The notes under the pieces: generated by a model | The model's input: only the letters and a program-made list of their open reading frames with translations | Told to the model about the DNA's origin: nothing | Databases searched by the model: none | Position numbers and translations under genes: made by a program | Part shown: piece by piece, positions 48,059 to 55,958 of the stretch | Layout of the letters: each line of letters starts with the position of its first letter | How positions within the stretch are numbered: position 1 is the first letter of the stretch | From: JAWVFM01 sp963739355 | GTDB lineage: Bacteria > Actinomycetota > Thermoleophilia > Solirubrobacterales > 70-9 | DNA length: 64,000 nucleotides | Assembly: GCA_963739355.1 (NCBI GenBank) | Contig: CAVUAD010000001.1 | Span: 398,094 to 462,093, forward strand | Direction of reading: 5' to 3'

Positions 48059-48858
48059 ACGCCACCCTTCGCGCTGCCGGCGCGATCTGCGCCAGGGACT
48101 TCCGGCTGTGGACGAGCTACCGGCTGCGGTTCTTCTCCACCTTCTTCACGGCCGCCCTGGGCGTGACGCTCTTCTACTACGTGTCGCGGCTCGTCCACTC
48201 TCCGAAGGTCGGGACGGCCGACGAGTACTACGGGTTCGTCGTGGTGGGCACCGTCATCCTCGGCGTCCTGACGGCCACCCTGACCACCCCGCTCACGTCC
48301 CTGCGCGCGGAGATGCTCGCGGGGACGTTCGAGCGGATGCTCATGTCCCCGTTCGGGCCGGTCGGCTCGATCGTCTCGCTCATCATCTTCCCCCTGATCC
48401 TCGGCCTCGTGGTCGGCGCCCTGACGATCGCCTACGCCGCCCTCTTCTTCGGGATGGGCCTGCACTGGTCCACCGTGCCCTCGGCGGTGCTGGTCGCGTT
48501 TCTCGGGGCGCTCTCGTTTGCCCCGTTTGCGCTGCTGATGGCCGCGGCCGTGCTCCTCTTCAAGCAGACCAACGCGGGTGCGACGTTCGTGGTCAGCGCC
48601 CTCTCGCTGGTGGCCGGGCTCTACTTCCCGATCAGCCTGCTTCCGGGCTGGATCAACTGGGTGTCGGACGTGCAGCCGCTGACTCCGGCTGCCGATCTCA
48701 TGCGCCACCTGCTGATCGGCACGCCGATGCCCGGCTCTTCGATCGTCGCCCTGGCCAAGCTCGTCGGCTTCGCCGTGGTTGTGTTCCCGATCGCGACCCT
48801 CGTGCTGCGGGCCGCTGTCGAGCGCGGCCGCCGGAACGGCACCATCACCGAGTACTGA
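48055..48858 (+). CDS. ABC-2 type permease (lasso cluster exporter)
   Basis: A 267-residue membrane subunit with about six helices: RFFSTFFTAALGVTLFYYVS, VVVGTVILGVLTATLTTPL, IVSLIIFPLILGLVVGALTI, VLVAFLGALSFAPFALLMAA, VVSALSLVAGLYFPISLLPG and LVGFAVVVFPIATLVLRAAV. LPGWINWVSDVQPLTPAADL before the last helix is the ABC-2 permease motif. GTG at 48055 overlaps the ATPase stop. Forms the export pump with it. Confidence 0.87.
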   Translation: MNATLRAAGAICARDFRLWTSYRLRFFSTFFTAALGVTLFYYVSRLVHSPKVGTADEYYGFVVVGTVILGVLTATLTTPLTSLRAEMLAGTFERMLMSPFGPVGSIVSLIIFPLILGLVVGALTIAYAALFFGMGLHWSTVPSAVLVAFLGALSFAPFALLMAAAVLLFKQTNAGATFVVSALSLVAGLYFPISLLPGWINWVSDVQPLTPAADLMRHLLIGTPMPGSSIVALAKLVGFAVVVFPIATLVLRAAVERGRRNGTITEY

Positions 48859-48865
48859 GCGAGAG

Positions 48866-49177
48866 ATGAGCGACTCGTCCGACAGCAGGCAGCTCCTCAC
48901 CCGCAGCGTGGCCGTCCCCGAGCACGTCGTCTCGCGCGCCTTCGACCGCGAGACGGTGGTTCTGAACATCCGGACGGGTGCCTACCACGGCCTCAACCCG
49001 GTCGCCGCCCGCATGGTCGAAGCTCTTCGCGAGGTCCCGACGCCCGCCGCCGCGGTGGCCCCGCTGGCCGCGGAGTTCGGGCAGCCGGAGGAAGTGATCG
49101 AGCGCGACCTCGCCAAGCTCGTCGAGGGCCTCGCGGAGCGCGGCCTCGTGGAGCTCGGTCCCGATGCCGGGGGCTGA
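48866..49177 (+). CDS. PqqD-family RiPP recognition protein (lasso B1)
   Basis: A 103-residue PqqD-like winged-helix protein, the RiPP recognition element that binds the leader peptide and delivers the precursor to protease and cyclase. RSVAVPEHVVSRAFDRETVV and LNIRTGAYHGLNPVAARMVE match the family (VVxRxxxxExVLLN...xGxYxxLNxxGxxxW), with a C-terminal helix of Leu repeats AAEFGQPEEVIERDLAKLVE. ATG at 48866 has GAGAG just upstream. It overlaps the kinase homologue by 14 bases and stands apart from B2, as is usual in actinobacterial and Gram-positive lasso clusters. Confidence 0.9.
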   Translation: MSDSSDSRQLLTRSVAVPEHVVSRAFDRETVVLNIRTGAYHGLNPVAARMVEALREVPTPAAAVAPLAAEFGQPEEVIERDLAKLVEGLAERGLVELGPDAGG

Positions 49178-50202
49178 CGGCTCGGGCACGGTCCCCGCCC
49201 GGCCGCGCCCGGCCTCCACGCTTCGCTCCCGGGCCTTCGGCATCGAGGTCGAGGCCGCCTTCGAGGCGCCCGGGCTGCCGGCGGTGGGCGAGCGGGAGCG
49301 GGAGCTTCCGCTGACGCGGCTGGAGCAGACCACGGAGGAGGCGGTCCACGCCGCCTGGGCGCCGACCGCCGCCGTGCGCCTGGTTGAGGAGAGCTTCGAC
49401 GACGGACCGCCCGCCAGGACGATCGACAGCGACCCCGAGGCCGGCTTCCTCCTCTACGCGCGCAACTTCGGCCTGGCGCTGATCTCACCCGAGGGTGACC
49501 GCGTGCTGTGCGCGCCGCCTGAGGTCGCCGAGTGGAGCTGGCAGCGGTTCCTGGTGGGCCGCGTCCTGCCGTGGGCAGCCCTCCTGCGGGGACGCGAGGT
49601 CCTCCACGCCAGCGCGGTCCGGGTCGGCGAGCGCGCCGTGGCCATCCTCGCGCCGAGCGGGCACGGCAAGACCTCGCTGGCGATCCGGATGGTCCTGGGC
49701 GGCGCGGGCTTCATGACCGACGACGTGCTCGCCCTGGAGCTGAGCGATGGCGGGCTTCTGGCTCGATCCGGGCGCGGGCATCGTCGCCGTGCGCCCGGAG
49801 GAGCGGCAAACGCTTGGCGAGACGGAGTGGCGGCGCCTCGGAGCGGTGCTCGGGGAGGGCGGCAAGACGTACGTGGAGGTGGAGCGCGAGCCCGACGCCG
49901 TGCCGCTGGGCGCCGCGTACCTCCTCGACGCGCCCGGCATCTTCGCGGACGCCGGCTGGCCCACGGCCACGCCGGCGCGGCCGGTCGAGTTCGGCTCCGG
50001 GGTCGGCGCTCGCCACCTCCTCTCGAGCATCTTCATCGCCAGCGTGACCACGCCGGAGCGCCTCACGCGGCTCCTCGACGTCTCCGCCGCCATCGACGTG
50101 GGCGTGCCGTGCTTCAGGGTTCGCTTCGACCCCGCGCTGGGCTCAGCGGCGGCGGGCGAGGCCATCCTCGCCCATGCAAGCGAGGCCGTCGCGGCCACAT
50201 GA
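49164..50202 (+). CDS. HPr-kinase-like protein (probable lasso tail kinase), one frameshift
   Basis: A HprK-type serine kinase. The P-loop is ILAPSGHGKTSLAIRM near residue 165, followed by FMTDDVLALEL, the metal/catalytic Asp segment. After a shift near 49760 come GAGIVAVRPEERQTLGE, TYVEVEREPDAVPLGAAYLL and FRVRFDPALG. In paeninodin-type clusters such homologues (PadeK, ThcoK) phosphorylate the side chain of the precursor's C-terminal serine. The precursor here ends with Ser. The stop overlaps the B2 start in ATGA. Other RiPP clusters also carry HprK-like proteins of unknown role, so the substrate is inferred. Confidence 0.8.
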
Positions 50203-50636
50203 CCGCCGTGCGCGCAACGCCGATCCCGGGAGACCGGGCGCTGTCGCCGTTCGGCCGCGCCCGGCTGGTCGGCGAGATCGTCGTGACCTACGTGAGCGCG
50301 CGCCGAAAGCTCAGGCACACCGATCTCGCGCAGACGCTGGCGGCGCTCCGCGGCCACAACCCCCAGCCGCGTCCCCAGCCGGCCGGCGCGCGAGCGCTCG
50401 GCCTGCGGCTTGGCGCGGCCACGTCCCGCACGCTGGCGGTGTTCCCAACCGACTCCCGTTGCCTCACCCAGTCGCTCGTCCTCACCCGCCTGCTTGCCCG
50501 TCGCAACGTCGACACCACGCTCGTGCTCGCCGTGCGGCCCGGGGAGACCCTCGCCGCCCATGCCTGGATCGAGCATGACGGCCAGCCGCTGCTCGAGCCC
50601 GGCTACCCGCCCCTCGAGCGGCTCGTCGAGCTTTGA
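50199..50636 (+). CDS. Lasso peptide leader protease B2
   Basis: A 145-residue transglutaminase-like cysteine protease that removes the leader. The catalytic Cys is in TDSRCLTQSLVLTRLLARR, the His in AAHAWIEHDGQP and the Asp follows in that segment (HDG). The N-terminal GEIVVTYVSARRKLRHTDLA matches the B2 family. ATGA and TTGA overlaps at its two ends lock it between the kinase and cyclase. Works with the PqqD-like protein, which holds the leader. Confidence 0.92.
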   Translation: MTAVRATPIPGDRALSPFGRARLVGEIVVTYVSARRKLRHTDLAQTLAALRGHNPQPRPQPAGARALGLRLGAATSRTLAVFPTDSRCLTQSLVLTRLLARRNVDTTLVLAVRPGETLAAHAWIEHDGQPLLEPGYPPLERLVEL

Positions 50637-52465
50637 GCGAGCGCCGCCTGCTCGGCCGGCATGGCCCGCGCGGCTCCCTCGGGCGCGGCTCCCTCGGCGG
50701 TCTCGAGGCCGCCATGTCGCGGCGCGGGCATGCGGCGGGTCTGGAGGATGGCGACCTCGCGCTGGCCTGGTCGACCGACCAGAAGGCCGCGGCGCCGCCG
50801 GGGACCGAGCACACGATCTGCGTCCTCACGGGGCGGGTCGCCGGCGAAGCGGAGCTTGCGCGCCGGCTGGGCCTGCCGGCAGCGCCGCTCGAGGCGCTGA
50901 TCGCGCAGGGATACGAGCGTCTCGGCGAGGCGGTCCTCGACCTCGTTCACGGCGACTTTGCCCTGCTGCTCTGGGACCGGCGCTCGGGGCGCGGGCTGCT
51001 CGCCCGCGACCGGCTCGGCGGGCGCGAGCTCTACTTCAAGAGGGAGCCGGGCGGCCTCGTCTTCGCCTCAGAGATCCGCGACCTCATGACCGCGCTGCCC
51101 CGCACCCCGGATGCCGACGAGGTGGCGCTGGCGCACTGGCTCGCGCGCCGGCCGGCGCCGGCCGGAAGGACGCTTCTCGACGGCGTCGAGCGTCTCTCCG
51201 GCGGCCACCTCCTGCAGCTCGGCCCCGCCGCGGAGGCGGCGCGAGCGTGGTGGACGCCGCGATACGAGGGCGTCGCCGGGTCGGACCCGGCGAGCGGGGC
51301 GGCCGGCCTGCGGCGCGCGATGACCGCGTCCGTGCAGCGGTCGCTCGAGTCGGCGCACTCGCCGGCGGTGTTGCTGAGCGGCGGGTTCGACTCCGCCTGC
51401 GTCGTGGCCATCGCGAAGGAGCTCGCCGGGGACTCGGGGTCCCCGGCCGCCTACTCGGGCGTCTTTCCCGATCATCCCGAGGTCGACGAGTCGGCGGTGA
51501 TCGGCCACCTTCGGGAGTCGCTTGGGCTCCGCGGCGCGAACCGGCCGTTCGCGGGCGGGAGCGCGCTTGCGGCGGCAACCGACTTCATCCGCGTGTGGCG
51601 GCAACCGCCCGTGTCCCCCAACTGGTTCGTCTGGCGGCCGCTCCTCGAGCAGGTCGCCGCGGACGGGGCGGACGTCGTCCTCGACGGCGAGGGTGGGGAC
51701 GAGCTCTTCGGCTGCTCTCCATACCTGCTCGCGGACCTCCTTCGCAGGGGCCGGTGGCGCAGCATGGGCACGATCGCGCGTCGCATCCCCGGGATGGGCG
51801 CCGACCCGCCCAGGCGACTGGTCCAGCGGGCGATCGCCCGCTACGGGGTCCGCGGGGCGCTGCCGCCACTCCTCCACGCCCTTGCTCGCCGCGCGCGGCA
51901 TCGCGACGACCCTCACCCGGCCTGGCTCAGCGACCGCGCGCGGGAGATCCTGGCCGACCACGACGACCCCGACGCCTGGAAGCGCCGGGCGGGACCCCGA
52001 TGGTGGGCCTACCTGGTGTGGGCGGTGGTGGAGGGCCCGGATCGCATGGGTGCAGCGCAGCAGATCCGCCGGGAGGCGGAGCTCGTGGGGGTGCAGGTCA
52101 ACCACCCGTGGCGTGACGCCGCGCTTGTGGAGCACATCCTCAAAGTCCGGCCGGAGCTGGCGTTCGACGCCGAGCTCGATCGCGCTCTCGCGCGCAGGGC
52201 GATGGCCGGGGTGGTGCCGGAGGAGGTCCGCGCGCGCCAGGCGAAGCCCTTCTTCAACGCGCTCCTGGAGGACTCGCTCGGCGGCGTCGACGCCGCCGCG
52301 GCGGGCGAGCTCATCGCTGGCCCACCGGACGCGCTCGCCCCCCTTATCCGCCAGGGGCCGGCGGACGGGATTCTCAAGAGCCGGCCGACCAGGACCTGGT
52401 CCCTTGAGGTGTGGCAGATCGTCACAGCTGCTACTTGGCTGCGGACGCTGGCGGGTGACTCGTGA
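50633..52465 (+). CDS. Lasso peptide cyclase C (asparagine synthetase homologue)
   Basis: A 610-residue AsnB-like lasso cyclase that adenylates the ring Asp/Glu side chain and closes the macrolactam. The N-terminal glutaminase domain is vestigial: it lacks Cys2 (TTG start reads LSERRLLGRHG). RDRLGGRELYFKREPGGLVF and PP-loop VLLSGGFDSACVVAIAKEL (about 247-265) are intact, as is VLDGEGGDELFGCSPY near 350. KSRPTRTWSLEVWQIVTAAT closes the protein. TTG at 50633 overlaps B2's stop in TTGA. It differs clearly from the two AsnB paralogues at 2076-5730, which are about the same length but not near any precursor. Confidence 0.93.
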   Translation: MSERRLLGRHGPRGSLGRGSLGGLEAAMSRRGHAAGLEDGDLALAWSTDQKAAAPPGTEHTICVLTGRVAGEAELARRLGLPAAPLEALIAQGYERLGEAVLDLVHGDFALLLWDRRSGRGLLARDRLGGRELYFKREPGGLVFASEIRDLMTALPRTPDADEVALAHWLARRPAPAGRTLLDGVERLSGGHLLQLGPAAEAARAWWTPRYEGVAGSDPASGAAGLRRAMTASVQRSLESAHSPAVLLSGGFDSACVVAIAKELAGDSGSPAAYSGVFPDHPEVDESAVIGHLRESLGLRGANRPFAGGSALAAATDFIRVWRQPPVSPNWFVWRPLLEQVAADGADVVLDGEGGDELFGCSPYLLADLLRRGRWRSMGTIARRIPGMGADPPRRLVQRAIARYGVRGALPPLLHALARRARHRDDPHPAWLSDRAREILADHDDPDAWKRRAGPRWWAYLVWAVVEGPDRMGAAQQIRREAELVGVQVNHPWRDAALVEHILKVRPELAFDAELDRALARRAMAGVVPEEVRARQAKPFFNALLEDSLGGVDAAAAGELIAGPPDALAPLIRQGPADGILKSRPTRTWSLEVWQIVTAATWLRTLAGDS

Positions 52466-52583
52466 CGGACCGCACTCTCAACCGATCGGCGCACGCCCTC
52501 GACCGATCGGCTATGTTTTGCCGACTGAGGACCAACGGGAGCCCTGGGGTAGGGCTATCCGACGACGAAAGGGACAGGGCAAC
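52466..52583. promoter_or_regulatory. Promoter/operator region upstream of the precursor
   Basis: 118 bases, the only real gap inside the lasso run. The palindrome-containing decamer ACCGATCGGC occurs at 52481-52490 and again at 52502-52511, starting 21 bases apart, two helical turns, a spacing that suits cooperative binding of a dimeric regulator. TATGTT at 52512-52517 could be a -10 element, without a clear -35. AAAGGGACAGGG about five bases before the ATG is a good ribosome site. The peptide gene may thus be expressed separately from the enzymes. Confidence 0.55.
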
Positions 52584-52715
52584 ATGGATTACGAGACACC
52601 GACGATCGCCGATTTCGGAGATCTCGTCGAGTTGACCGCCGGCGCGCTGAGCGGCGACTTCACCGACAAGACGTTCCCGATCCACACTCCCTTCCGGGAC
52701 ATCACCTTCTCGTAA
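52584..52715 (+). CDS. Lasso peptide precursor
   Basis: A 43-residue precursor. The leader MDYETPTIADFGDLVELTA has the B1-binding pattern YxxPxIxxxG and Thr at the penultimate leader position. Cleavage after Ala19 gives a 24-residue core that starts GALSGDFTD and ends RDITFS. Gly1 and Asp9 fit a nine-membered-residue macrolactam ring; the tail has Phe12, His15, Phe18, Arg19 and Phe23 as possible steric plugs, and a terminal Ser that could be phosphorylated. It is directly downstream of the cyclase and upstream of a strong hairpin. I found no such core in my memory of characterised lasso peptides; a database search would be needed to call it new. Confidence 0.92.
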   Translation: MDYETPTIADFGDLVELTAGALSGDFTDKTFPIHTPFRDITFS

Positions 52716-52717
52716 AC

Positions 52718-52743
52718 GGTTGCTCGGCTTCTGCCGAGCAACC
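52718..52743. terminator. Hairpin after the precursor gene
   Basis: A perfect 11-base-pair stem, GGTTGCTCGGC at 52718-52728 and GCCGAGCAACC at 52733-52743, with a TTCT loop, two bases after the stop codon. It is not followed by a T run, so it may be a partial terminator or a 3'-end RNA stabiliser that keeps the precursor mRNA more abundant than downstream genes. Confidence 0.7.
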
Positions 52744-52752
52744 CTTCAAGTC

Positions 52753-52770
52753 GAACGACGCAAGTCGTTC
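52753..52770. repeat. Second small inverted repeat
   Basis: GAACGAC (52753-52759) and GTCGTTC (52764-52770) with a GCAA tetraloop, a GNRA-type loop. It sits nine bases after the first hairpin and 16 bases before the next GTG. It could help terminate, or occlude translation of the nucleotidyltransferase. Confidence 0.5.
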
Positions 52771-52786
52771 AAGGATCTGACGCAGC

Positions 52787-54010
52787 GTGGAGAGTCGTGG
52801 CGCGGAGTTCGCTGCGCGTGACATCGCGAGGCGCCTCGTCGCTGTGCGGCGATGGCGCGAGGATGCGGCCGGAGCCGAGCTACGCGACGAGCTGAGCCTC
52901 GCCGCCCCCGCGCAACTGGTCGCCGTGCTCGCCGCGCAGCGACTGACGGCGCTTGCCGGCTCCAGGGCGGTGGAGCTTCTCGGCGGCGCCGCGCCCGAGC
53001 CCCTGGTGCAGGCGGTCGAGCGCGACCGCGCCCGCAACCTCACGCGCGGCCTCGCGCTGGAGGCGCTGAGCGTGGACCTCAGCATCCGGCTCGCCGAGCA
53101 GGGCATCCAATGCCTGACGCTGAAGGGGCCGCGCCTGGCGCGCCGGCTCCATCGCGACGTCGGGCTGCGGATGAGCAACGACATCGACCTGCTCGTCGCG
53201 CGCGAGGATCTCGAGGGCGCCGCCTCGCTCATCGGCAGGCTCGGCTACGCCGTCTCGCCGCCTCGCGCCAACGCTCGCCCGCCGGTTCTGCATCTGGAGC
53301 TGCGCCACGAGCGCGGCGGACTGCCCCGCATCGACCTCCACTGGCGGGTGCACTGGTACGAGGAGGAGTTCTCCAGCCTCGTCCTGTCGCGGAGCACGGC
53401 GAGCGACGGGCCCCTGCGGGCGCCGCGGGCGGACGATGAGCTCGCCTGCCTGCTCCTCTACTACGCGCGCGATGGCCTCTACGGCCTTCGCGCCCTCGCC
53501 GACATCGCCGCCTGGTGGGACCGTTATGGCGACGGCGTCCACGATGGGCCGGTCCTCGCTTCCCATGCGGCCGAGCACCAGCACCTGCGGCGGGCGTTCG
53601 CGGCGGCCGCCGTCACCGCGGAGCGCGTTGGCGGCGTGCCGGCCGCGCGGCTCCTTCCCACGGATGTCCTCGGCGGGCGCAAGGTGCGGCTCGCCGGGCG
53701 TACTCGCGAACTGGAGCCAGGAGGGCGAGCTCGATCAGCTCGCGTCCAACGTGGAGCTCGTCGACCTACTGCTGGCGCCGCCGGAGGAGCTCCGGCACGT
53801 CGCGACGCGCAGGTTCTTCGTGAGCCGCCGCGAGATCGCCGAGATCTACCGGCTTGAGCCGTCGGCACGCGCCCGGATCGCCGCGCTGAGCCTCGTCCAC
53901 CCGTTCAAGCTGGCGATCCGTTACGCGCTCGGCCTCTGGATGCACGCCGCCCGCCATGCTGGATGGCGGAGTCGTTCGGGGTGGCGAGCGGAGATATGCT
54001 CGCGCCTTGA
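52787..54010 (+). CDS. NTP_transf_5-type nucleotidyltransferase of the lasso cluster, frameshift
   Basis: A nucleotidyltransferase-fold protein of about 400 residues. GIQCLTLKGPRLARRLHRDV and LRMSNDIDLLVAREDLEGAA carry the KG and DxD motifs of the uncharacterised nucleotidyltransferase family; LHLELRHERGGLPRIDLHWR and ACLLLYYARDGLYGLRALAD are typical continuations. Homologues occur in paeninodin/pseudomycoidin-type lasso clusters, where they may act on the phosphorylated tail. A shift near 53700 moves the end (VLANWSQEGELDQLASNVEL, VHPFKLAIRYALGLWM) into another frame, and no stop follows in that frame. The original frame stops at TGA 54008-54010, overlapping the next TTG as TTGA, so I use that end with reservation. 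Start GTG 52787. Confidence 0.75.
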
Positions 54011-54738
54011 TCGGGTTGATACTGGCGGCGGGCCCCGGAAGGCGCCTCGGATCGGTCACGGAGAGCTTGCCGAAGACGCTCCTCGAGGTCGACGGGGAGC
54101 GTCCGATCCTCGATCTCATCCTGGCGAACCTGGCCGCGGCGGGGATCGAGAGGGCGGTGATCGTCACGGGCTTCGCCTCCGAGCACATCGAGCGCCGCGT
54201 TCCCGGGCTCGAGGAGCGTCACGGGCTTCGGATCGAGCTGTGCTTCAACCCGCATGCGAGCGAGCGCAACAACGCGTACTCGCTCTGGTGTGCCCGCGAG
54301 TCGCTCGCCGAGGGCGTGCTCCTCGTCAACGGGGACACGGTCCATCCGCCGAGCGTGGAGCAGTCGGTGCTCGCGGCGCGGGGGCCCGACGTCGTGCTCG
54401 CCCTCGACACCGAGAAAACGCTTCGCGCCGAGGAGATGAAGGTGGTGCTGTCCGCCGAGGGAAGCCTTCGGCGGATCAGCAAGGAGCTGGATCCCGGCGA
54501 CGCCGACGGCGAGTACATCGGAGTCGCCTGGCTCGACCCGGGCGCCGCGGCAGGCGTCGCGGATTCGCTCGAGGCGACGTGGCGGGCCGACCCCTCCCTC
54601 TACTACGAGGACGCTTTCCAGCACTTCGCGGAGAACGGGGGCGTCGTGGGCGGGGCGTCGATCGGCGCGGTCGAGTGGGTGGAGGTCGACGACGAGGCGG
54701 ATCTGGCGCGAGCCAGGGAGATCGCATGCCGCTGCTAG
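54007..54738 (+). CDS. Sugar/polyol-phosphate nucleotidyltransferase (probably cytidylyltransferase)
   Basis: A nucleotidyltransferase of the MobA-like/LicC type. LIGLILAAGPGRRLGSVTES is the nucleotide-binding start, PKTLLEVDGERPILDLILAN follows with the Lys, LLVNGDTVHPPSVEQSVLAA supplies the metal Asp, and ADGEYIGVAWLDPGAAAGVA the acceptor end. TTG at 54007 gives the cleanest start and overlaps the preceding gene by four bases; ATG at 53956 is possible. It is followed by glycerol-1-phosphate dehydrogenase with 13 bases of overlap. The pair suggests CTP plus glycerol-1-phosphate giving a CDP-glycerol-like product; the actual base and acceptor are inferred. Confidence 0.82.
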   Translation: MIGLILAAGPGRRLGSVTESLPKTLLEVDGERPILDLILANLAAAGIERAVIVTGFASEHIERRVPGLEERHGLRIELCFNPHASERNNAYSLWCARESLAEGVLLVNGDTVHPPSVEQSVLAARGPDVVLALDTEKTLRAEEMKVVLSAEGSLRRISKELDPGDADGEYIGVAWLDPGAAAGVADSLEATWRADPSLYYEDAFQHFAENGGVVGGASIGAVEWVEVDDEADLARAREIACRC

Positions 54739-55958
54739 CGCGAATGCTTCCGGCGCCGCTGAGCGTCGACATCGGCCCCGGGGCAATCGCCGGACTAGGG
54801 CCGCTGCTGGCGGACCGCCGGATCTCGAGCGGGGGAGACGTCGCGGTGGTCGTCGGCTCGGGCCAGGGCGGGCGCATCGCGGACGAGATACGGCCCCAGC
54901 TCGGGACCGCCGACCTTCACACCGTGAGCGAGGGGACGCTCAGCACGGCCATGGAGCTCGCGCAGGAGCTGCGGGCCGGCTCGCATGACGCCCTTGTGGG
55001 AATCGGCGGCGGGCGCACCCTCGACATCGCCAAGTACGCCGCGAGCATCAGCGGCCTGCCGATGGTCGCCGTCGCCACCAGCCTCGCGCACGACGGCCTC
55101 GCGTCGCCGGTCGCCTCGCTGGAGGAGACGGGCCAGAAGCGCTCCTACGGCGTGCAGATGCCGGTCGCGGTCGTCGTCGACCTGGACTACGTCCGGGAGA
55201 GCTCGGTGCGCATGCGCCGCTCCGGCATCGGCGACGTGCTCAGCAACCTCTCGGCGATCGCGGACTGGGAGCTGGCGCAGAGCCAGCGCGGCGAGGCCCT
55301 GGACGGGCTCGCGGCGGCGTTCGCGCGCGTGGCGGCGGAGGCCGTGCTCGGTGAGTCGGGAACGGTCGAGGACGACTCCTTCCTGAGCACGCTCGCGGAG
55401 GCGCTGGTGATGTCGGGCCTCGCGATGTCGGCTGCCGGCAGCAGCCGTCCGTGCAGCGGCGGCGAGCACGAGATCGTCCACGCGATCGATCGCCTCTTCC
55501 CCGATACCGCGAACCACGGCGAGCTCGCGGGCGTGGCGACGCTCTTCACGTGCTACCTGCGCGAGGACGAGGCCCTGTTCCGGCAGATCGCCGATTGCCT
55601 CGGGCGTCATGGCCTTCCCCGTCTGCCGGGGGAGATCGGACTGGATGAATCGCAGTTCGCCCGCGCCGTGGTCGAGGCACCGGCCACCCGTCCCGACCGC
55701 TACACGGTGATCGAGCACGTCGCCCTAGATCTGCAAACCGCGCCCGGCCGCGTTCAGGACTTCGTCGCAGAGTCGGAGCGCGGTGAGCACCGCTTGGCCG
55801 ACCCGCGAACGGTTCCAGGTGGCAGGTTGCCCGCGGTCAGGGGACTTCATACCCCAGCTCAACCAGCTTCGGGCGTAACAGGCGGTCGACTGAGACTGCT
55901 GGTCCTCGCTGAGATTGTGGCGCCAGCTGCCGGGCTCGGCGGAGCGCGCGAAATGTGA
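54726..55958 (+). CDS. sn-Glycerol-1-phosphate dehydrogenase
   Basis: An NAD(P)-dependent enzyme of the iron-alcohol-dehydrogenase/AraM-EgsA family, reducing dihydroxyacetone phosphate to sn-glycerol-1-phosphate. The cofactor site is ALVGIGGGRTLDIAKYAA; VAVATSLAHDGLASPVASLE and GIGDVLSNLSAIADWELAQ follow. The metal sites are in GIGD and GGEHEIVHAID with a later HGELAG. Core length to RVQDFVAESE is about 350, the normal end. The frame runs on to 55958 (another 58 residues), which is not family-like. A one-base error near 55770 would give a stop soon after, at about 55784. ATG 54726 overlaps the previous gene. Confidence 0.85.
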   Translation: MPLLARMLPAPLSVDIGPGAIAGLGPLLADRRISSGGDVAVVVGSGQGGRIADEIRPQLGTADLHTVSEGTLSTAMELAQELRAGSHDALVGIGGGRTLDIAKYAASISGLPMVAVATSLAHDGLASPVASLEETGQKRSYGVQMPVAVVVDLDYVRESSVRMRRSGIGDVLSNLSAIADWELAQSQRGEALDGLAAAFARVAAEAVLGESGTVEDDSFLSTLAEALVMSGLAMSAAGSSRPCSGGEHEIVHAIDRLFPDTANHGELAGVATLFTCYLREDEALFRQIADCLGRHGLPRLPGEIGLDESQFARAVVEAPATRPDRYTVIEHVALDLQTAPGRVQDFVAESERGEHRLADPRTVPGGRLPAVRGLHTPAQPASGVTGGRLRLLVLAEIVAPAAGLGGAREM

